NCBI RefSeq assembly: GCF_011383005.1
Contig: NZ_CP049935.1
Location: 186,001-250,000, forward strand
Length of the DNA: 64,000 nt
Reading direction: 5' to 3'
Origin: Phycicoccus sp. HDW14
GTDB lineage: Bacteria > Actinomycetota > Actinomycetes > Actinomycetales > Dermatophilaceae
A program made the translations under genes and the position numbers. Positions 1-9,322 of this stretch are shown here, piece by piece. Position 1 is the stretch's first letter. Each line of letters begins with the position of its first letter. The notes beneath the pieces are model-generated. The model ran no database searches. It saw nothing but the letters and a program-made list of their open reading frames with translations, and was not told the origin of the DNA.

Positions 1-64
1 CCCCTGTGGCAGGGCCTGCTTCGGCCCGATCACCACGACTCCACCACCACACCAGGAGCAGCAC

Positions 65-781
65 ATGAAGCGCAGCAAGTCCTACCGCGCCGCGACCGAG
101 AAGATCGACGCGGACAAGGTCTACGCCCCCCTCGAGGCGATCCGCATCGCCAAGGACGTCGCGTCGGCCAAGTACGACGAGACCGTCGAGGTCGCGTTCC
201 GCCTCGGCGTCGACCCCCGCAAGGCCGACCAGATGGTCCGCGGCACGGTCAACCTCCCGCACGGCACGGGCAAGACCGCCCGCGTCCTCGTCTTCGCCAA
301 CGGCGACAAGGCCGAGGCGGCCACCGCGGCCGGTGCCGACTTCGTCGGCTCCGACGACCTCCTCGAGAAGGTCGCCGGCGGCTGGCTCGACTTCGACGCC
401 GTCGTCGCGACCCCGGACCTCATGGGCAAGGTCGGCCGGCTCGGCAAGGTCCTCGGCCCGCGCGGTCTCATGCCCAACCCGAAGACCGGCACGGTCACGA
501 TGGACACCGCCAAGGCCGTGTCCGACATCAAGGGCGGCAAGATCGAGTTCCGCGTCGACAAGCACGCGAACCTCCACTTCATCATCGGCAAGGCCTCCTT
601 CGACGAGAAGTCCCTCGTCGAGAACTACGCCACCGCCCTCGAGGAGGTGCTCCGGCTCAAGCCGGCCGCCTCCAAGGGCCGGTACATCACCAAGGCGACC
701 CTGTCGACGACGATGGGCCCGGGCATCCCGCTCGACGCCAGCAAGACCCGCAACCTCACCGAGGAGTCCGTGGAGGCCTGA
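65..781 (+). CDS. rplA: 50S ribosomal protein L1
   Basis: L1 forms the mobile stalk beside the ribosomal E site and helps release deacylated tRNA. The 238-residue product has the usual family length and contains the L1 signature [11 protein letters not shown] in its central part. The ATG follows an AGGAGCAGCAC stretch, a good ribosome-binding site. In related genomes rplK lies directly upstream; here the window begins 64 bases before rplA, so rplK is presumably just outside. The next gene on this strand is a lipoprotein rather than rplJ, and a strong hairpin closes the rplA transcript. Identification is secure. Confidence 0.97.
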   Translation: MKRSKSYRAATEKIDADKVYAPLEAIRIAKDVASAKYDETVEVAFRLGVDPRKADQMVRGTVNLPHGTGKTARVLVFANGDKAEAATAAGADFVGSDDLLEKVAGGWLDFDAVVATPDLMGKVGRLGKVLGPRGLMPNPKTGTVTMDTAKAVSDIKGGKIEFRVDKHANLHFIIGKASFDEKSLVENYATALEEVLRLKPAASKGRYITKATLSTTMGPGIPLDASKTRNLTEESVEA

Positions 782-799
782 GCCCCCGCCCTCGCGCAC

Positions 800-833
800 C
801 GGGCCCGCCGTCCCCCACGGGGCGGCGGGCCCG
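800..833 (+). terminator. Intrinsic-type terminator after rplA
   Basis: An 11-bp perfect GC stem (arms 800-810 and 823-833) lies 19 bases past the rplA stop. There is no long T-run, as is common for actinobacterial terminators; the sequence TTCGCG follows directly. Confidence 0.7.
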
Positions 834-972
834 TTCGCGTCGCGACGATGGTGACGAGAGGGTCACGACCGCGGAACCGGGTCATCCCCACCCACGTCGG
901 ACCCGTACGCTGGCACCACGCGGCGGCCGCCACGGCCCCGCTCCCACGACGACCTCACGGGGGAAGTTCCGT

Positions 973-1788
973 ATGAAGCGCACCATCGTCACCGCCCTGG
1001 CCCTGTCCGGGGCCCTCGCCCTCGGGGCCTGCGGCTCCACGACCGCCGACACCGGCACCGGCAGCAAGGCCGGCACCTCGCAGGAGGCCCCCGCGGCCGC
1101 CGTCAAGGTCGGCGACACCGTCGACCTCGCCGAGCTCGCGACGAAGAGCTCGGCCGCCGTCAAGGACAAGGGCAGCGCCCACATGACGATGGACCTGGGG
1201 GCAGAGGGCAAGGCCGAGGCCGACGTCGACTACAGCGGCACCTCGCCGAAGATGGCCATGACGATGACCGTCTCGGGCGAGAAGCTCGACCTGGTCTACG
1301 TCGACAAGGTCATGTACATGGGCGGCGCGAGCTTCGCCCAGATGGCCGGCGGCAAGAAGTGGATCAAGATCGACCCCAACGGCAAGGACCAGATGTCCCA
1401 GATGATGGGTCCGATGCTCGGCCAGATGGAGTCGAGCATGTCCAACCCCGCCGAGCAGCTCAAGGGCTTCGAGGGCGCCAAGGCCACGGTCAAGTCGATC
1501 GAGGGCGGCAACACCACCTACACGGTCAAGCTCACCAAGGAGCAGCTCGCCGCGGCGGTCAAGAAGCAGGCGGCCGGGGTCCCCGGGCTCACCGAGGAGT
1601 CGCTCAAGCAGATGCCCGACGGCATGACCTACGACCTGACCTTCGACAAGGACCAGCTGCCCCTGACGATGAGCATGGACGTCAGCGGCCAGGCCCTGAA
1701 GATGACCTACTCCAAGTGGGGCGAGCCGGTCAGCATCAAGGCCCCCGCGGCCTCCGAGGTCGGCACCTTCGAGCTCCCCACGAGCTGA
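973..1788 (+). CDS. LppX/LprG-like lipoprotein
   Basis: A 271-residue predicted lipoprotein. The first 20 residues form a type II signal peptide ending in lipobox LGAC, with Cys20 as the lipidation site. The mature part is rich in Met, Lys and Asp, with alternating-strand stretches such as [19 protein letters not shown], and resembles the LppX/LprAFG and DUF6612-like lipoproteins whose beta-barrel half can carry lipids. Function is inferred only from this fold resemblance. It is transcribed alone between rplA and rplJ. A TACGCT hexamer near 906 may be its -10 box. The ATG at 973 follows GGGGGAAG. Exact family membership is uncertain. Confidence 0.75.
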   Translation: MKRTIVTALALSGALALGACGSTTADTGTGSKAGTSQEAPAAAVKVGDTVDLAELATKSSAAVKDKGSAHMTMDLGAEGKAEADVDYSGTSPKMAMTMTVSGEKLDLVYVDKVMYMGGASFAQMAGGKKWIKIDPNGKDQMSQMMGPMLGQMESSMSNPAEQLKGFEGAKATVKSIEGGNTTYTVKLTKEQLAAAVKKQAAGVPGLTEESLKQMPDGMTYDLTFDKDQLPLTMSMDVSGQALKMTYSKWGEPVSIKAPAASEVGTFELPTS

Positions 1789-1851
1789 CACCCCGCACGC
1801 ACGAGCAGCACCGCCGCGGCGCCCCGGGACCTCCCGGGGCGCCGCAGCGAT

Positions 1852-1881
1852 TTGGGAGCGGGGCGGGCCGTCCCGTACGCT
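1852..1881 (+). promoter_or_regulatory. rplJ-rplL promoter
   Basis: TTGGGA (1852-1857), an 18-base spacer and TACGCT (1876-1881). It is preceded by CGATT, as at the rpsL and rpsJ promoters in this window. Transcription should start near 1888. Confidence 0.65.
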
Positions 1882-2092
1882 GGTCCACGACCGAAGACCG
1901 CCGGTGGTCACGTGCACCCGCACGAGACCGAAGGCCCCGCCGAGAGCGGGCGACCAGCGCAGGCCACGAAGTACCGGAAGCGACCGGTGGCGTCATGCCC
2001 CCGCCGCGCCCCGAGCCCCGTGCCCTGCGCCGGGGCTCTCTCTCGTTCCCGGGTCCTTCACGGGCGGTCCGACCCGACGGAAGGAGGCCCGA
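1882..2092 (+). promoter_or_regulatory. L10-type leader RNA of rplJL with attenuator hairpin
   Basis: About 200 untranslated bases precede rplJ. In bacteria this position usually carries the L10 leader, to which the L10-L12 complex binds to repress its own operon. Segments such as CCGAAGACCGCCGG and ACCAGCGCAGGCCACGAAG look like its paired core, but I have not folded it. Near the end, GAGCCCCG (2013-2020) pairs perfectly with CGGGGCTC (2031-2038), followed by TCTCTCGTT, which suggests a transcription attenuator. AAGGAGG at 2081-2087 is the rplJ ribosome-binding site. No protein gene is seen in 1789-2092. Confidence 0.55.
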
Positions 2093-2713
2093 ATGTCACG
2101 TGCCGACAAGGTTTCGGCGATCGCCGAGCTCTCGGAGAAGTTCAAGAGCTCCAACGCCGCCGTCCTCACGGAGTACCGGGGACTCTCGGTGGCGCAGATC
2201 ACCGAGCTGCGCAACACCCTGCGTGGCAACGCGACCTACGCCGTGGTCAAGAACACGCTGACCCAGCTCGCTGCCAAGGACGCCGGGGTGACCGCGTTCG
2301 ACGGTCAGCTCGTCGGCCCGTCCGCGATCGCCTTCGTCGAGGGCGACCCCGTGGAGGCGGCCAAGGGTCTGCGCGACTTCGCCAAGGCCAACCCCCTCCT
2401 GGTGATCAAGGGCGGTGTGCTCGAGGGCAAGTCCCTCTCCGCCGCCGAGATCACCAAGCTCGCGGACCTCGAGTCCCGCGAGGTGCTCCTCGCCAAGCTG
2501 GCCGGCGCCATGAACGCCTCGCTCAGCCAGGCCGTCTACCTCTTCGCCGCTCCGCTCTCCCAGGCCGCCCGCGCGGTCGAGGCGCTGCGGGCCAAGGTCG
2601 AGACCGAGGGCCCGGCGGCCACCGCCGACGCCCCGGCCGAGGCCGCGCCGGAGACCCCCGCCGAGGCCGATGCCGAGGCCACCGACGTCGCCGAGGGTGG
2701 CGACGAGAGCTGA
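2093..2713 (+). CDS. rplJ: 50S ribosomal protein L10
   Basis: L10 anchors L7/L12 dimers to the GTPase-associated centre of the 50S subunit. The product is 206 residues. The conserved part (about 1-170) begins [17 protein letters not shown] and includes the [10 protein letters not shown] segment. The last 35 or so residues are an Ala/Glu/Pro-rich acidic tail, longer than in many homologues and probably disordered. The ATG follows a strong AAGGAGG site. It is cotranscribed with rplL 65 bases downstream. Confidence 0.97.
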   Translation: MSRADKVSAIAELSEKFKSSNAAVLTEYRGLSVAQITELRNTLRGNATYAVVKNTLTQLAAKDAGVTAFDGQLVGPSAIAFVEGDPVEAAKGLRDFAKANPLLVIKGGVLEGKSLSAAEITKLADLESREVLLAKLAGAMNASLSQAVYLFAAPLSQAARAVEALRAKVETEGPAATADAPAEAAPETPAEADAEATDVAEGGDES

Positions 2714-2778
2714 CCCCCGGGTCCGCTCACCACTCAACCGCCACTCACGGCACCACGCAGCAACGAAAGGACGCCATC

Positions 2779-3168
2779 ATGGCCAAGCTCAGCACCGACG
2801 AGCTCCTTGACGCCTTCAAGGAGATGACCCTCATCGAGCTCTCCGAGTTCGTCAAGCAGTTCGAGGACACCTTCAACGTCACCGCCGCCGCGCCCGTCGC
2901 GGTCGCCGGTGCCGCCGCCCCGGCCGCCGGTGGCGGCGACGACGCCCCGGCCGAGCAGGACGAGTTCGACGTCGTCCTCGAGGCCGCCGGCGACAAGAAG
3001 ATCGCCGTCATCAAGGAGGTCCGCGCGCTGACCTCCCTCGGTCTCAAGGAGGCCAAGGACCTCGTCGACGGCGCCCCGAAGCCCGTCCTCGAGAAGGTCG
3101 ACAAGGCCGCGGCCGAGAAGGCCAAGGAGCAGCTCGAGGGCGCCGGCGCCACCGTCACCCTCAAGTGA
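2779..3168 (+). CDS. rplL: 50S ribosomal protein L7/L12
   Basis: L7/L12 is the multicopy stalk protein that recruits IF2, EF-Tu, EF-G and release factors. The 129-residue product has all three expected parts: an N-terminal dimerisation helix (about 1-35), an Ala/Gly/Pro hinge (about 38-58) and the C-terminal globular domain beginning at [10 protein letters not shown] and ending ATVTLK. A GAAAGGA site lies upstream of the ATG. A strong hairpin follows, so the operon ends here. Confidence 0.98.
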   Translation: MAKLSTDELLDAFKEMTLIELSEFVKQFEDTFNVTAAAPVAVAGAAAPAAGGGDDAPAEQDEFDVVLEAAGDKKIAVIKEVRALTSLGLKEAKDLVDGAPKPVLEKVDKAAAEKAKEQLEGAGATVTLK

Positions 3169-3203
3169 CATCGTCCCCGTGAGGGGATGACGCCACGCCC
3201 TAC

Positions 3204-3231
3204 GGGGCCCGACCGTTCGCGGTCGGGCCCC
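3204..3231 (+). terminator. Terminator after rplL
   Basis: An 11-bp perfect stem (3204-3214 with 3221-3231) and loop GTTCGC. It separates rplJL from the Mce locus. The 223 bases from there to 3455 hold no gene I can support; an AT-richer patch at about 3335-3355 may contain the Mce promoter. Confidence 0.75.
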
Positions 3232-3454
3232 GTTCGCGTGCCCGGGGTCGACCAATCCGTCCGACCGGCCCACGCCGAACCCTCGTCCGTGGCACCCTGT
3301 CCCGCACCGCGGGCGGGACGGGGGGCACCTGAGAAAAGCCATAGGTCACCAAAGCACCGTCGTCGCGGTCGACATGGTCTGATGGTCCGCGGCCCGGCTA
3401 CCGACAGGTAACTTCCGGGCGGGGCAGGTGGCGACGACGGCTGGGAAGGGCGAC

Positions 3455-4426
3455 ATGGGTGTCGAGATCGCGGTGAGCGGGCTGACCAAGCGCTTCGGCA
3501 GCCAGCTCATCTGGGACGACGTCACGCTCACCCTGCCGGCGGGCGAGATCTCGGTCCTGCTCGGCCCCTCGGGCACCGGCAAGTCGGTCTTCCTCAAGAC
3601 CCTCGTCGGCCTCATCCGCCCCGACGCCGGCTCGATCGTCATCGAGGGCCAGGACGTCGTGCAGCTGCGCGGCGACGACCTCTACGAGGTCCGCAAGCTC
3701 TTCGGGGTGCTCTTCCAGGACGGCGCGCTGTTCGGCTCGATGAGCCTGTTCGACAACGTCGCCTTCCCGCTGCGCGAGCACACGAGGAAGGGCGAGAAGG
3801 AGATCGGCGACATCGTCCGCGAGAAGATGGAGCTGGTCGGCCTCGCGGGCGCCGAAGGCAAGCTGCCCGGCGAGATCTCCGGGGGGATGCGCAAGCGCGC
3901 CGGCCTGGCCCGCGCCCTCGTCCTCGACCCGCAGATCCTCCTCATCGACGAGCCCGACTCCGGCCTCGACCCCGTGCGCACGAGCTACATCAACCAGCTC
4001 TTCGTCGACCTCAACGCCCAGATCGACGCGACCTTCCTCATCGTCACGCACGACATCAACACCGCCCGGACGGTGCCCGACAACATCGGCCTGCTCTACC
4101 ACCGGCACCTCGCGATGTTCGGGCCGCGCGAGATGCTCCTGTCGTCCGAGGAGCCGGTCGTCCGGCAGTTCCTCAACGCCCAGACCATCGGCCCGATCGG
4201 CATGTCCGAGGAGAAGGACGCCGACGAGCTGGCCGCCGAGTCCGGCCAGGAGCTGCCGCCGCTGCCGCCCATCCCGCTCCAGCTGCCCACGAGCGACGGC
4301 ACGCCGCGGCGGGCCGAGCGTGAGGCGGGGGAGTGGTGCCGCGCCCAGGGCGTCACCCCGCCGCCCGGCAGCTTCGCCTCCACCACGGCCGGGATCGTCG
4401 GGGTGGCGCAGGGGGCCGAGGCATGA
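3455..4426 (+). CDS. Mce-system ABC transporter ATPase (Mkl/MlaF family)
   Basis: This is the ATPase that powers Mce lipid importers. The 323-residue product has Walker A GPSGTGKS (37-44), the signature ISGGMRKRAGLARA and Walker B ILLIDEPDSGLD followed by the VTHD switch histidine. The text LFGVLFQDGALFGSM and the FGPREMLLSSEEPVVRQFLN region closely match mycobacterial Mkl as I remember it. A Pro-rich tail follows. The start at ATG 3455 is favoured because GGAAGGG lies just upstream and the N-terminus MGVEIAV matches Mkl; GTG 3428 in the same frame is an alternative. It overlaps the next gene by four bases (ATGA). Confidence 0.93.
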   Translation: MGVEIAVSGLTKRFGSQLIWDDVTLTLPAGEISVLLGPSGTGKSVFLKTLVGLIRPDAGSIVIEGQDVVQLRGDDLYEVRKLFGVLFQDGALFGSMSLFDNVAFPLREHTRKGEKEIGDIVREKMELVGLAGAEGKLPGEISGGMRKRAGLARALVLDPQILLIDEPDSGLDPVRTSYINQLFVDLNAQIDATFLIVTHDINTARTVPDNIGLLYHRHLAMFGPREMLLSSEEPVVRQFLNAQTIGPIGMSEEKDADELAAESGQELPPLPPIPLQLPTSDGTPRRAEREAGEWCRAQGVTPPPGSFASTTAGIVGVAQGAEA

Positions 4427-5190
4427 CCGTGGTCACCAACGGCCTGCGGCAGGCCGGCTCCTTCTTCGGGCTCGTCGTCGACGTCGCGAAGGCCGTCCCG
4501 AAGCGCCCGTTCCAGCTCAAGGAGTTCATCCAGCAGGCGTGGTTCGTCGCGTCGGTCACCATCGTGCCGACCGCCCTGGTCTCGATCCCGTTCGGCGCGG
4601 TCATCGCCCTCCAGCTCGGCACGCTGACCCGCCAGCTCGGGGCGCAGTCCTTCACCGGTGCCGCCTCCGTGCTCGCCGTCGTCCGCGAGGCCTCGCCGCT
4701 CGTCACCGCCCTGCTCGTCGCGGGGGCCGGCGGCTCGGCCATCTGCGCCGACCTCGGGTCGCGCAAGATCCGCGAGGAGATCGACGCGATGGAGGTCCTG
4801 GGCATCGCGCCGATCCAGCGCCTCGTCGTGCCCCGGGTCCTCGCGACGATGCTCGTCGCCGCGCTGCTCAACGGGCTCGTGTCCGTGGTCGGTGTCGCGG
4901 GCGGCTACGTCTTCAACGTCATGGTGCAGGGCGGCACCCCGGGCGCCTACCTCGCCTCGTTCACCGCGCTGGCCCAGATCGCCGACCTCGTCACCTCGGA
5001 GATCAAGGCGCTGCTCTTCGGGGCGATCGCCGCCCTCGTCGCCTCGTACAAGGGCCTGACCGCCGGGGGCGGCCCCAAGGGTGTCGGGGACGCCGTCAAC
5101 CAGGCCGTCGTCATCACCTTCATGTTCCTGTTCGTCGTCAACTTCGTCATCTCGGCCGTGTACTTCCAAGTCGTGCCGCAGAAGATCTGA
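4423..5190 (+). CDS. YrbE/MlaE-family permease, first subunit
   Basis: One of the two integral membrane permeases of the Mce importer; 255 residues with about five to six hydrophobic helices. The MlaE-family cytoplasmic loop that contacts the ATPase is visible as SRKIREEIDAMEVLGI, followed by the conserved PRVLA. The start codon overlaps the ATPase stop (ATGA). It corresponds to the YrbEA position in mycobacterial mce operons. Placement and sequence agree, so the family call is firm; the transported lipid is unknown. Confidence 0.92.
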   Translation: MTVVTNGLRQAGSFFGLVVDVAKAVPKRPFQLKEFIQQAWFVASVTIVPTALVSIPFGAVIALQLGTLTRQLGAQSFTGAASVLAVVREASPLVTALLVAGAGGSAICADLGSRKIREEIDAMEVLGIAPIQRLVVPRVLATMLVAALLNGLVSVVGVAGGYVFNVMVQGGTPGAYLASFTALAQIADLVTSEIKALLFGAIAALVASYKGLTAGGGPKGVGDAVNQAVVITFMFLFVVNFVISAVYFQVVPQKI

Positions 5191-5195
5191 CGCCG

Positions 5196-6023
5196 ATGTC
5201 ACGCCTCTCCGCCGCCTCCCGCGCCCCGCTGCGGCTCCTCGACGAGCTGAGCGCGCAGATGCGCTTCTACGTCGCCTCGGTCCGCTGGGTCCCGCGCACG
5301 GTGCGCCGCTACCGCAAGGAGGTCTTCCGGCTGCTCGCCGAGGTCTCCCTCGGCACCGGGGCGCTGAGCGTCATCGGCGGCACGGTCGGGGTGCTGACCT
5401 TCCTCGCCTTCTTCACCGGCTCGCAGGTCGGCCTCCAGGGCTACAGCTCGCTCGACCAGCTCGGGACCGGTGCGTTCGCGGGCTTCGTCTCGGCCTACCT
5501 CAACACCCGCGAGATCGCCCCGCTCGTCGCCGGCCTCGCGCTCGCGGCCACGGTCGGCTGCGGGTTCACCGCCCAGCTCGGCGCGATGCGGATCAGCGAG
5601 GAGGTCGACGCCCTCGAGGTCATGGGCATCCCGAGCCTGCCGTTCCTCGTCACCACCCGGATGATCGCCGGCTTCGTCGCCGTCATCCCGCTCTACGTGC
5701 TCGGTCTGCTCTCGTCGTACGCGGCGACGCGGTTCATCGTCACCGACTACTTCGGGCAGTCCAAGGGCACCTACGACCACTACTTCCACCTGTTCCTGCC
5801 ACCGGGGGACATCCTCTGGTCGTTCGTGAAGGTGCTGATCTTCGCGGTCGTCATCATCGGCATCCACTGCTACTACGGCTACACCGCGAGCGGCGGCCCG
5901 GCGGGTGTCGGCGTGGCCGTGGGCCGGGCCGTGCGCACCTCGATCGTCGCGGTCAACCTCGTCGACTTCTTCCTCAGCCTGGCCATCTGGGGGGCCACGA
6001 CGACGGTGAGGATCGCCGGATGA
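5196..6023 (+). CDS. YrbE/MlaE-family permease, second subunit
   Basis: The partner permease (YrbEB position), 275 residues. It carries the coupling loop AMRISEEVDALEVMGIPSLP and several hydrophobic segments, including FVKVLIFAVVIIGIHCYYGY near the end, a stretch that typifies YrbEB proteins. It begins five bases after the first permease and overlaps the following Mce gene by ATGA. The two permeases probably form a heterodimer with the ATPase dimer beneath. Confidence 0.92.
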   Translation: MSRLSAASRAPLRLLDELSAQMRFYVASVRWVPRTVRRYRKEVFRLLAEVSLGTGALSVIGGTVGVLTFLAFFTGSQVGLQGYSSLDQLGTGAFAGFVSAYLNTREIAPLVAGLALAATVGCGFTAQLGAMRISEEVDALEVMGIPSLPFLVTTRMIAGFVAVIPLYVLGLLSSYAATRFIVTDYFGQSKGTYDHYFHLFLPPGDILWSFVKVLIFAVVIIGIHCYYGYTASGGPAGVGVAVGRAVRTSIVAVNLVDFFLSLAIWGATTTVRIAG

Positions 6024-7314
6024 CGGGCCTCCTCGGGGGCTGCGGGAACGCGCGTACGGCGTCGCGTTCCTCCTCGTCGTCGCGCTCGGGGTCACCCTGT
6101 CGATCGCCACGTTCGAGAAGGTGTTCACCGACGTCGTCACCGTCTCGCTGCGCGCCGACCGGATCGGCAGCCAGATGCAGGAGTCGGCCGACGTCAAGAT
6201 CCGCGGCGTCATCGTCGGCGAGGTCCGCTCGATCCGCTCCGGCCCCGAGGGGGCGACGCTCACCCTCGCCCTCGACCCCGCGTCGGTCGACCTCATCCCC
6301 GCGAAGGTCAGTGCCCGGCTGCTGCCCAAGACGCTGTTCGGCGAGCGGTTCGTCGACCTCGTGGCGCCGCAGGGTGCGGCCGGCCGGGCCATCCGCGAGG
6401 GCGACGTCATCCCCCAGGACCGCACGACCGTGGCCATCGAGCTCGAGCGGGTCTTCGACGAGCTGCTGCCCCTGCTGCGCACCGTCAAGCCCGAGAAGCT
6501 CGCCGCGACCCTCAACGCCCTGGCCACCGCGCTCGACGGCCGCGGCACGAAGCTCGGCGAGAACCTCGTCCTCGTCAACCGGTACTTCACCGAGCTCAAC
6601 CCGCAGATGCCGCTCATCCAGGCCGACATCAGCGGGCTCGCCGACCTCGCGAGCACCTACGCCGACGCCGCCCCGAACCTGCTGCGGGCGGCCGATGCCC
6701 TGCGCACGACGAACGCGACGATCGTCGAGAAGAAGGACCAGCTCGCCGGGTTCCTCGCGGGCACGGCCGGCTTCGCGAACACGACCGCGGAGTTCCTCGA
6801 GAAGAACGACGACCGGATCATCCAGGTCGGGCGGGTGCAGCGCCCGACCCTCGCCGTGCTCGCCAAGCACGCGCCGGTCTACCCGTGCCTGGCCAAGGGG
6901 CTGGTCAACTGGATCCCGCGGGCCGAGGGGATCTTCAGCAACGGGCAGTTCCACATCACCCTCGAGACGCCGCCCCAGCGCAACGGCTACCGCCCCGGCC
7001 AGGAGCCGGCGTGGAACGACGACCGCGGGCCCAGCTGCCGCGGCCTGCCCAACCCCGGTGGCAGCCAGGCCAACCCGCGCGGAGGCGCCTCGTTCGCCGA
7101 CGGCAGCGGGGGTGGCGCGCGCTCGGCCCTGCCCTCGGCCCTCCTGGCACCCACCGGCCTCGCGGTCGGCAACGTCGACTCGGGCCTGGCCGGCACCGAG
7201 GCCGAGCAGCAGGTCGTGGCCATCGCGCTCGCGTCCGAGGGTGGCGGCGAGCCGTCGGCCCTGACGACGCTGCTCGCCGGGCCGATGCTCCGCGGCAGGG
7301 TGGTGAACCAGTGA
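6020..7314 (+). CDS. Mce family protein, MceA position (frame break near the start)
   Basis: First of six Mce substrate-binding proteins. The start ATG at 6020 overlaps the permease stop. The N-terminal membrane anchor reads correctly only if one G is added to the G-run at 6035-6039, giving a start of about MTGLLGGLRERAYGVAF and then a hydrophobic helix ending near SIATFEKVF. From 6121 onward the frame is open to 7314. The MCE domain is visible as SADVKIRGVIVGEVRSI, followed by a helical region and a C-terminal Gly/Pro-rich tail. The restored length is about 431 residues. The break is most likely a sequence error, since downstream coding is intact. Confidence 0.88.
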
Positions 7315-8342
7315 GGACCACCTCGAGCCTCGTCAAGCTCATCGCCTTCGTCGTCGTCACGGTGCTCGCCACCGGCATCCTCGCCGCGACCATCGCCAAC
7401 GTCCTGCCCGGCGACAAGGCGTCGTACAAGGCCGTCTTCACCGACGTCACCGGCCTGTCCGCGGGCCAGGACGTGCGCATCGCCGGCGTGCGGGTCGGCA
7501 CCGTCACCGACATCGCCGTGGCCCGCGACCGGGTCCACGCCGAGGTCACGTTCGACGTGCTGCGCTCGACGAGCCTGACCCGCGGCACGGCGGCGACCAT
7601 CAAGTACCGCAACCTCGTCGGCGAGCGCTACGTCGCGCTGACCCAGGAGCCCGGCAACGCCGCCCCGCTGCCCGAGGACGGCACGATCCCGGTCGAGCGC
7701 ACGCACCCTGCGCTCGACCTCACGGTGCTCTTCAACGGGTTCAAGCCGCTGTTCGCCGCGCTGTCGCCCCAGGACGTCAACGAGCTGTCGGCACAGGTCA
7801 TCTCGGTGCTGCAGGGCGAGGGCGGCGACATCAACAGCCTCCTCGGGCAGACCGCCTCGCTGACCACGGCGCTCGCCGACCGCGACGAGGTCATCGGCCG
7901 CACCATCGACAACCTCACGACGGTGCTCACGACGGTCGAGGCCAACGACACCGCGTTCAAGGACCTGCTGACCCAGCTGCAGCGCTTCGTCTCGGGCCTG
8001 TCGGCCGACCGGAAGGCCATCGGGGACTCGCTGACCAACATCAACCGGCTCACCGGAGACACGGCGAGCCTGCTCCAGGCCGGCCGCCCCGACCTCAAGG
8101 CCGACATCAAGAACCTCGGCCACCTCGCCGGCACGCTGAACGAGCCGGCGAACACGAAGGAGTTCGAGCGCTTCATCGGCCAGGCCCCGACGAAGATCTC
8201 GACGATCACCCGGACGGCGACCTACGGCTCGTGGTTCAACTTCTACCTCTGCCGGTTCGACGTCCAGAACCTGCTGCTCCCCACCGGCAAGACCCCGGGC
8301 AACCTCGGGTACGACGTGGCCGCCGCGAGGTGCAAGGGATGA
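7311..8342 (+). CDS. Mce family protein, MceB position
   Basis: A 343-residue Mce protein starting at a GTG that overlaps the previous stop (GTGA). It has an N-terminal membrane anchor (LIAFVVVTVLATGILAATIA), an MCE domain around QDVRIAGVRVGTVTDIAV, and then a long helical segment expected to form part of the hydrophobic lipid tunnel in the hexamer. The C-terminus ends with two cysteines, in NFYLCRFDV and AAARCKG. Position and sequence place it second in the A-F series. Confidence 0.9.
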   Translation: MRTTSSLVKLIAFVVVTVLATGILAATIANVLPGDKASYKAVFTDVTGLSAGQDVRIAGVRVGTVTDIAVARDRVHAEVTFDVLRSTSLTRGTAATIKYRNLVGERYVALTQEPGNAAPLPEDGTIPVERTHPALDLTVLFNGFKPLFAALSPQDVNELSAQVISVLQGEGGDINSLLGQTASLTTALADRDEVIGRTIDNLTTVLTTVEANDTAFKDLLTQLQRFVSGLSADRKAIGDSLTNINRLTGDTASLLQAGRPDLKADIKNLGHLAGTLNEPANTKEFERFIGQAPTKISTITRTATYGSWFNFYLCRFDVQNLLLPTGKTPGNLGYDVAAARCKG

Positions 8343-9322
8343 GGTGGCGCCGCTCCGGTCCGCCGCGGGACCGCAACACCGTCAGGCTCGGCATCGTCGG
8401 CCTCGTGGTCGTCGCCGTGCTCATGGTGCTGGCCTTCAACGCCTCCAGCCTGCCGCTCATCGGGGGCGGTGACCGCTACAGCGCGGCCTTCTCCGAGGCC
8501 GGCGGCCTGCGCGACGGTGACGACGTGCGCATCGCCGGGGTGAAGGTCGGCGACGTCACGGGCGTCGACCTCGAGGGCTCGCACGTGCGCGTCGACTTCC
8601 GCGTCACCGGCGACGTGGCCTTCGGGCCGAGCACGGCGGCGTCGGTGCGCATCAAGACCCTCCTCGGCGAGAAGTACGTGGCCCTCGAGCCGCGGGGGAC
8701 GGGGCAGATGAAGGAGGGGACGCAGATCCCGCTGAACCGCACCGTCTCCTCCTACGACGTCATCACCGCCTTCTCCGACCTCACCCGCACGACCGAGCAG
8801 ATCGACACCCAACAGCTGGCCCGGTCGCTCGACGTGCTCGCGACCGAGTTCAAGGACACCCCCGATAACGTCCGCACCGCCCTCGACGGCCTGAGCCGGC
8901 TCTCGGCGACCATCGCCGGCCGGGACGAGAAGCTGCGCGACCTGCTGCGCTCGGCGAACTCGGTGACGGGCACGGTCGCCGAGCAGAACAAGGTCGTCGA
9001 CACCCTCATCAAGGACGCCGACCTGCTCGTCGCCGAGCTCGAGACCCGGCGCGAGGCCATCCACACGCTCTTCACGAACACCAGCGCGCTGGCCCAGCAG
9101 GTGACGGGACTGGTGCAGGACAACCGGGCCCAGCTGAAGCCGGCCCTCACCCAGCTCAAGGGCGTGCTCGCGACGCTGCAGAAGCACGAGGCCGACCTCA
9201 AGAAGACGATCGCCGCGATGGCCCCGTTCACCCGGCTCTTCGCCAACACCCTCGGCACCGGGCCATGGTTCGACACCTACATCCAGAACCTCACGAACCC
9301 GATCGGTGGGGTCGGACGATGA
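8339..9322 (+). CDS. Mce family protein, MceC position
   Basis: A 327-residue Mce protein beginning at an ATG overlapping the previous stop. A short Arg-rich cytosolic start is followed by the anchor LGIVGLVVVAVLMVLAFNA and an MCE domain around DDVRIAGVKVGDVTGV. A helical region rich in Leu, Thr and Asp follows. The protein ends shortly after GPWFDTYIQNLTNPIGG; a WF-type segment at this point also occurs in the preceding Mce protein. The next gene overlaps by ATGA. Confidence 0.9.
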   Translation: MRWRRSGPPRDRNTVRLGIVGLVVVAVLMVLAFNASSLPLIGGGDRYSAAFSEAGGLRDGDDVRIAGVKVGDVTGVDLEGSHVRVDFRVTGDVAFGPSTAASVRIKTLLGEKYVALEPRGTGQMKEGTQIPLNRTVSSYDVITAFSDLTRTTEQIDTQQLARSLDVLATEFKDTPDNVRTALDGLSRLSATIAGRDEKLRDLLRSANSVTGTVAEQNKVVDTLIKDADLLVAELETRREAIHTLFTNTSALAQQVTGLVQDNRAQLKPALTQLKGVLATLQKHEADLKKTIAAMAPFTRLFANTLGTGPWFDTYIQNLTNPIGGVGR

